A stretch of DNA of 10,360 nucleotides from JBCCEV01 sp039030125. GTDB taxonomy: Bacteria; Pseudomonadota; Gammaproteobacteria; Ga0077536. The notes beneath the pieces are model-generated. The model had not been told where the DNA came from. It made no database searches and was given only the letters and a program-made list of their open reading frames with translations. The stretch is from positions 1 through 10,360 of the forward strand of contig JBCCEV010000152.1 in the NCBI GenBank assembly GCA_039030125.1, given 5' to 3'. Shown piece after piece: positions 6,074 to 10,360 of this stretch; position 1 is the stretch's first letter, and every line of letters begins with the position of its first letter. Both the position numbers and the translations under genes were made by a program.

Positions 6074-7030
6074 ATGTACCGCCTATTGTCTACCCTCGTG
6101 GTCGGTTTGATGACGGCGCAACTCGGCGCGGCTGAGCCGCCTGCCGAGCTGTTGCAGCGCATGCACGACGCGACCCGGATGCTCACCTACGACGGTATTT
6201 TTATTTATCAGCGTGGCCCCAGCATTGAGACGATGCGCATCATGCATCGCTATGACAGCGGGGTTGAAACAGAGCGTTTGATCTCATTGTCAGGGCCGCG
6301 TCGCGAGATCATTCGTGATGGCGAGCGTGTGACCTGCGTATTCGCCGATGATCAAGAGGTGATGGTCGAGAAGAATCCTTCGCAGAAAGTGCTTGGCCTT
6401 GAGTTCACGCAGCCCATCGACAAACTTGCAACGTTCTACGGTTTCTCGAGTGCCGGGCAAGATCGAATCGCCGATCGCGCCGCGCAAGTGGTTGCCGTTA
6501 ATCCCAAAACGCCCGATCGCTATACCTACAAAATTTGGATCGATGAGCAGACCGGGCTGTTGCTCAAGTCGGTGATAATTGGCGGCGCCGATGAGGTATT
6601 GGAACAGTTGCAGTTCACCCAGATCCAAGTCGTGGACTCGATGGCCGACGCCATGCTTCAACCGGAAATCGTCGGTAGCGGTTTTACCTGGCGCTTCGAT
6701 GCCTCTGCCGATGAAACCGGCGATCAGAGCGACATGGGTTGGGCGCCGAACTGGATGCCCGCAGGATTTGAATTACAAGATGAGAATATCGAGACCATGG
6801 CAACGAGCGAAATGCCGGTCAGCCACGCGGTGTACTCCGATGGTTTGGCGATGGTGTCGGTTTTTGTCGAGAAGCTCATGGACAACGGCGATTCAATGGA
6901 AGGTCATTCATCAATGGGAGCAGTGAATGCTTTTAGCCGCGTCGACGGCGAGCATCAAATTACGGTAGTTGGGGAAATACCTTTACCCACGGTTCGGCAA
7001 ATTGCCGCATCCGTGGCCTATGAGGAATAA
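6074..7030 (+). CDS. rseB: Periplasmic sigma-E regulator RseB/MucB
   Basis: The 318-residue periplasmic protein binds the RseA tail and shields it from site-1 proteolysis. In the family it senses mislocalised lipopolysaccharide/lipoprotein signals. Residues 1-20 are a signal peptide with a likely cut after GAA (18-20). The large N-terminal domain (about 23-200, LolA/LolB-like fold) starts with LLQRMHDATRMLTYDGIFIYQRG. A smaller C-terminal domain starts near 220 (WAPNWMPAGFEL) and ends with QITVVGEIPLPTVRQIAASV. Length matches E. coli RseB (318). It follows rseA by 25 bases, with a weak, distant AAGG ribosome binding site. The next gene is mucD directly, with no rseC/mucC between. Confidence 0.94.
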   Translation: MYRLLSTLVVGLMTAQLGAAEPPAELLQRMHDATRMLTYDGIFIYQRGPSIETMRIMHRYDSGVETERLISLSGPRREIIRDGERVTCVFADDQEVMVEKNPSQKVLGLEFTQPIDKLATFYGFSSAGQDRIADRAAQVVAVNPKTPDRYTYKIWIDEQTGLLLKSVIIGGADEVLEQLQFTQIQVVDSMADAMLQPEIVGSGFTWRFDASADETGDQSDMGWAPNWMPAGFELQDENIETMATSEMPVSHAVYSDGLAMVSVFVEKLMDNGDSMEGHSSMGAVNAFSRVDGEHQITVVGEIPLPTVRQIAASVAYEE

Positions 7031-7046
7031 GTGGAGTAGTTACTCA

Positions 7047-8477
7047 ATGAAAAAGACGATTCTGGCGACGTTTTTTCTAACTGCCTTGGTGAGTGGTCAA
7101 CCGCTTTGGGCGAAGGTCTCAGGCCTGCCTGATTTCACCGAGCTGGCCAAGCAAAATAGCTCGGCGGTGGTCAATATCAGTAGCACGCCAAAAAAGACCA
7201 CGGCATCGCGAGAGCGAAATTTACCGCCAGGCTACGAAGATCATCCGCTCAACGAATTTTTCGGCCGTTTTTTTGGCCAGGAGCCTGAAGGCCGAGGGCT
7301 GCCAGATCCGCGGTCGTCGTTGGGTTCAGGCTTCATAATTTCCGCTGACGGTTACGTCATAACCAACAACCACGTGGTTCGCAATGCGGATGAAGTGGTG
7401 GTGCGGCTAAGCGATCGGCGCGAGTTCACGGCCGAAATCGTTGGCACTGACGAGCGCAGTGATCTTGCGGTTTTGAAAGTTGAATCCGACCAGCCGCTGC
7501 CCGCGGTCAAGCTCGGAAACTCGGCCGAATTGGAGGTTGGCGAGTGGGTTTTGGCGATCGGTTCACCCTTCGGATTCGATCATTCGGTAACGGCCGGGAT
7601 CGTCAGCGCGAAGGGACGCAGCCTGCCCAATGAGAACTACACGCCCTTCATTCAAACCGATGTCGCCATCAATCCCGGCAACTCGGGCGGCCCGCTGTTC
7701 AACCTCGAGGGCGAGGTGATCGGCGTGAACTCCCAAATCTACAGCCGCACCGGCGGCTTCATGGGTTTGTCTTTCGCCATTCCCGTTGATGTCGTGATGA
7801 ATGTCTACGAACAATTGCGGGATTCCGGTTCGGTAACGCGAGGCTGGTTGGGTGTGCTGATCCAGGATGTTACCCAAGACCTTGCCGAATCATTTGGGAT
7901 GTCGCAGCCGCAAGGTGCCTTGGTATCCAAGGTATTGGAAGACTCTCCGGCTGAGAAGGCAGGTTTCGATACCGGTGATATCGTAATGAAATTCAACGGC
8001 ATCGATATCCGCCAATCGTCAGATTTGCCGCCCGTGGTTGGCTCTACCAGCGTCGGCGACAAGATCCCGGTGACATTGTTACGAGACGGCGCGAAGCAAG
8101 AAATACTCGTCGAAATTGGCGAATTACCGCGCAGCGAGGAAATTGCTGGCAACCTCGGCGGCGGCTCGAAAATGCCCACCACCGAGGACAAGCAGCTTGC
8201 TTTGAGCGTGGTTGAGCTCAATACCGAGGAGCGCGAGCGCCATCAAGTGAGCGGCGGTGGCGTGCTCATTGACGATATCGAAGACGGCCCCGCGTATTCT
8301 GCGGGGCTGCGCAAGGGTGATGTGATCTTGCAGCTCAACAATCAGAAAATCAGCAGCGTTGAGGACTATAAAAAAATTGCCGGCAATCTGACCGCTGGCA
8401 AATCGGTGCCTATCCTCATCCAACGCCAGGGCGGGCCTCTGTTTTTGGCGATGAAACTCCCCAAAGGGACCAGCTAA
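7047..8477 (+). CDS. mucD: Periplasmic serine protease of the DegP/HtrA family, MucD-type
   Basis: The 476-residue trypsin-like protease/chaperone degrades misfolded envelope proteins. In Pseudomonas its loss raises AlgU activity. The signal peptide MKKTILATFFLTALVSG... is followed by a probable cut after WA near residue 22. The catalytic triad is His109 (TNNHVV), Asp139 (RSDLAV) and Ser213 (GNSGGP). EWVLAIGSPFGFDHSVTAG (166-184) and GGFMGLSFAIP (236-246) are closest to MucD as remembered. PDZ1 spans about 264-360 and PDZ2 about 385-473. A low-complexity linker lies between. The ATG at 7047 is preferred to upstream in-frame starts (6969, 7020) because it gives a clean signal peptide and has GGAG 10 nt before it. 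It follows rseB by 16 bases, consistent with induction together with rpoE. Confidence 0.95.
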   Translation: MKKTILATFFLTALVSGQPLWAKVSGLPDFTELAKQNSSAVVNISSTPKKTTASRERNLPPGYEDHPLNEFFGRFFGQEPEGRGLPDPRSSLGSGFIISADGYVITNNHVVRNADEVVVRLSDRREFTAEIVGTDERSDLAVLKVESDQPLPAVKLGNSAELEVGEWVLAIGSPFGFDHSVTAGIVSAKGRSLPNENYTPFIQTDVAINPGNSGGPLFNLEGEVIGVNSQIYSRTGGFMGLSFAIPVDVVMNVYEQLRDSGSVTRGWLGVLIQDVTQDLAESFGMSQPQGALVSKVLEDSPAEKAGFDTGDIVMKFNGIDIRQSSDLPPVVGSTSVGDKIPVTLLRDGAKQEILVEIGELPRSEEIAGNLGGGSKMPTTEDKQLALSVVELNTEERERHQVSGGGVLIDDIEDGPAYSAGLRKGDVILQLNNQKISSVEDYKKIAGNLTAGKSVPILIQRQGGPLFLAMKLPKGTS

Positions 8478-8492
8478 ACGGATTGACGGGAG

Positions 8493-8735
8493 TTGCCTCT
8501 GGAGCTCACGTTGATCACGCGGGACCCTTGTCCTCTATGTGATACGTTCAAAACGGCATTGCTGGCGGACATCTCAGGCAAGATGGGCTTAACCATCGCC
8601 GACATCGACTCAAATCCGAGGTTAAAGACGCAGTTCGATACCCGGGTGCCGGTACTCCTGCTCGGTGACCATGTGGTTTGCGAAGCGCGATACCAACCGG
8701 AGCGGCTACGCCGCGCAATCGAAGGTAGCCTTTGA
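8493..8735 (+). CDS. Small glutaredoxin-like protein (thioredoxin fold, DUF836-type)
   Basis: The ~78-80 residue protein has a redox CxxC motif (CPLC, residues 13-16 from the first possible start) followed by a helix, and the cis-proline strand RVPVLLLGD at 51-59 (Pro53). These are features of compact glutaredoxin-like proteins, with likely cytosolic dithiol-disulfide exchange. No signal peptide is present. The start is not ATG. An in-frame TGA at 8484 limits it to TTG 8493, CTG 8499 or TTG 8511. GGAG (8489-8492) is 6 nt from the CTG and abuts the first TTG. The CTG version begins M-E-L-T-L, as relatives commonly do, whereas the 8511 start would cut into the first beta strand. It lies 15 bases after mucD and 86 before lepA. 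The physiological partner is unknown. Confidence 0.82.
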   Translation: MPLELTLITRDPCPLCDTFKTALLADISGKMGLTIADIDSNPRLKTQFDTRVPVLLLGDHVVCEARYQPERLRRAIEGSL

Positions 8736-8821
8736 TCCTCCCCTAAAAGCGCTGCAGTGCGATAGAATTTGCAACACCCGGCCATTCTGCGTCGTCGGGG
8801 GTCTCCGAGGACGCGTTCAGC
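8736..8821 (+). promoter_or_regulatory. glutaredoxin-lepA intergenic region with hairpin over the lepA ribosome binding site
   Basis: An imperfect stem at 8790-8813 pairs CGTC-G-TCGG (8790-8798) with CCGA-G-GACG (8805-8813), eight pairs around one G-G mismatch, with a 6-nt loop. Its 3' arm contains GAGG (8807-8810), the only plausible Shine-Dalgarno for lepA. A TAGAAT at 8763-8768 could be a -10 but lacks a -35. No T-run follows a stem, so there is no factor-independent terminator, and readthrough from the operon into lepA is possible. Confidence 0.35.
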
Positions 8822-10360
8822 ATGGAATTCATCCGTAACTTTTCGATCATCGCTCATATTGATCATGGCAAATCGACTTTGTCGGATCGGTTGATTCAAA
8901 TTTGCGGTGGTTTGGAAGACCGAGAAATGTCCGCCCAAGTCCTCGATTCAATGGATCTTGAGCGCGAGCGGGGCATTACCATCAAAGCCCAGAGCGTGAG
9001 CCTGGAATTTAAGTCGCAAGATGGTCAGCGCTACCAGCTCAATTTTATCGATACCCCGGGGCACGTTGATTTCAGCTACGAAGTCTCGCGCTCCCTAGCG
9101 GCCTGTGAGGGCGCGCTCTTGGTTGTGGACGCCGCACAGGGCGTGGAGGCGCAATCCGTCGCCAACTGCTTGACTGCAGTCGATCAAGGCCTGGAAGTGA
9201 TCCCGGTTTTGAACAAGATTGATTTGCCTTCGGCCGAGCCCGAACGCGTGAAACAGGAAATCGAGGACATCATCGGTATCGACGCCAGTGACGCGCTACT
9301 TGTTAGCGCAAAAACCGGGGCTGGCATCGAGGCCCTGCTTGAGGCAATCGTCTCGCAGATCCCGGCGCCGCAGGGCGACGCGCAAGCGCCCCTCAAAGCA
9401 CTGATAAGCGATTCTTGGTTCGATAATTATCTGGGCGTGGTGTCACTCATTCGCGTTTTCGATGGCGCTTTAAAGCGCAACGACTCAATCTTGGTAATGT
9501 CCACCGAGCGGCGCGCTCAGATCGATGAACTCGGCGTGTTTACCCCCAAGCAGTTGGTTAAGGACCGACTGTCGGCCGGCGAAGTGGGCTATCTTGTTGC
9601 CGGGATCAAGGATATCGACGGCGCTCCGGTGGGCGATACGATCACGCAACTCAAGGGCGGCGCAACGGCACCGCTGCCGGGTTTTCAAAAATCCAAGCCC
9701 AATGTTTTCGCGGGGCTTTATCCCGTAGATTCCTCCGAGTATGAAAGTTTTCGCGATGCATTGGCGCGACTGCGTCTGAACGACGCCGCGCTCAACTTCG
9801 AACCCGAAACCTCACAGGCGTTGGGTTTTGGGTTTCGATGCGGTTTTCTCGGCATGTTGCACATGGAAATCGTGCAGGAGCGATTGGAGCGTGAACATGG
9901 CTTGGAGCTGATCACCACCGCGCCGACGGTCGTTTACCAAATCGAATTGAAATCCGGCGAAATCGTCGAAATGGACAACCCTTCGCAGCTTCCCGAGCCC
10001 AACGTGATCGAGGCGATACGTGAACCAATGATCGCCGCGGATATTTTGCTCCCGCAAGAGTATCTCGGTGCGGTGATGACGCTGTGTATCGAAAAACGCG
10101 GCGTGCAAAAGCGCCTCAATTACATGGGCAACCAAGTGGCGGTCACCTACGAATTGCCGATGAGTGAGGTGGTAATGGATTTTTTTGATCGCTTGAAATC
10201 TGCGACCCGCGGTTATGCCTCAATGGACTATACGCTCACCCGATTTGCGGCCGGTGATATCGTTAAGGTGGATGTCCTAATTAACGGCGAGAAGGTCGAC
10301 GCGTTGGACATAATGGTGCACCGCGAACAATCACAGCGCCGTGGCCGAGAACTCGCCGAG
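8822..10360 (+). CDS. lepA: Elongation factor 4 / LepA GTPase (3' partial)
   Basis: The first 513 codons of a ~600-residue translational GTPase are present, and the frame runs off the right edge. G motifs are intact: AHIDHGKST (11-19), RGIT (50-53), DTPGH (77-81) and NKID (131-134). The EF-G-like domains II, III and V follow, and the LepA signatures LGFGFRCGFLGMLHMEI and EKRGVQKRLNYMGNQ are present. LepA binds ribosomes and affects elongation and initiation, and most bacteria survive its loss. The ATG at 8822 matches the E. coli start (E. coli MKNIRNFSIIAHIDHGKST). The Shine-Dalgarno CGAGG ends 11 nt upstream, within a potential hairpin. In Pseudomonas lepA likewise follows mucD (known gene order). 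The missing ~85 codons encode the LepA-specific C-terminal domain. Confidence 0.97.
   Translation, partial: MEFIRNFSIIAHIDHGKSTLSDRLIQICGGLEDREMSAQVLDSMDLERERGITIKAQSVSLEFKSQDGQRYQLNFIDTPGHVDFSYEVSRSLAACEGALLVVDAAQGVEAQSVANCLTAVDQGLEVIPVLNKIDLPSAEPERVKQEIEDIIGIDASDALLVSAKTGAGIEALLEAIVSQIPAPQGDAQAPLKALISDSWFDNYLGVVSLIRVFDGALKRNDSILVMSTERRAQIDELGVFTPKQLVKDRLSAGEVGYLVAGIKDIDGAPVGDTITQLKGGATAPLPGFQKSKPNVFAGLYPVDSSEYESFRDALARLRLNDAALNFEPETSQALGFGFRCGFLGMLHMEIVQERLEREHGLELITTAPTVVYQIELKSGEIVEMDNPSQLPEPNVIEAIREPMIAADILLPQEYLGAVMTLCIEKRGVQKRLNYMGNQVAVTYELPMSEVVMDFFDRLKSATRGYASMDYTLTRFAAGDIVKVDVLINGEKVDALDIMVHREQSQRRGRELAE

Noticed and set aside
6969..7046. Upstream in-frame starts for mucD overlapping rseB
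   Set aside because: They would bury the signal peptide behind 9-26 residues and have no Shine-Dalgarno. The ATG at 7047 has both.
8763..8768. TAGAAT as a -10 for a separate lepA promoter
   Set aside because: No -35 is found at 16-18 nt, and the nearest TTGATC is 25 nt away. It lacks a properly spaced TG extension.

Overview
The window looks like a fragment of a gammaproteobacterial chromosome, probably from an uncultured or metagenome-assembled organism. The reasons are sequence similarity and gene order. nadB diverges from rpoE/algU, which is followed by rseA/mucA, rseB/mucB, mucD and lepA. This is the order known from Pseudomonas, and the nadB-rpoE divergence is also known from E. coli. 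No tRNA, rRNA, CRISPR array, insertion sequence or phage gene was found.

Left end (2-1288, + strand): one continuous reading frame joins two unrelated proteins. The first ~510 bases encode blades of a PQQ-type beta-propeller. From about 557-566 onward the frame encodes the C-terminal HhH and BRCT domains of NAD-dependent DNA ligase LigA. The adenylation domain, OB fold and zinc finger are missing, and codon choice changes at the join. An assembly chimera is the likeliest explanation. A real in-frame rearrangement cannot be excluded from sequence alone.

Middle (1285-4767, - strand): nadB (L-aspartate oxidase, first step of de novo NAD synthesis) is followed 8 bases later by a YciK-like short-chain dehydrogenase. 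After a 244-base gap comes a GAF-like/GGDEF diguanylate cyclase, which ends in a 4-base convergent overlap with ligA. The cyclase has a ~100-nt leader with several potential hairpins, one able to cover its Shine-Dalgarno.

Right half (4817-10360, + strand): this is the envelope-stress module. RpoE (sigma-E/AlgU) is held by the membrane anti-sigma factor RseA, which RseB protects from the periplasmic side. MucD (a DegP-type protease with two PDZ domains) clears misfolded envelope proteins. Gaps between these genes are 14-25 bases, suggesting one operon. A small glutaredoxin-like gene and lepA (EF4, cut by the right edge) follow. The mucC/rseC gene often found after rseB is absent. A sigma-E-like promoter with the same 16-nt element spacing as I recall for E. 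coli rpoHP3 lies upstream of rpoE. The rpoE Shine-Dalgarno and TTG start sit inside the loop of a perfect 8-bp hairpin.

I did not find a wholly new multi-gene system. The most interesting items are regulatory: the rpoE start hairpin with its overlapping mini-ORF, the structured leader of the diguanylate cyclase gene, and the lepA hairpin over its ribosome binding site. The propeller-LigA junction is a data-quality question.
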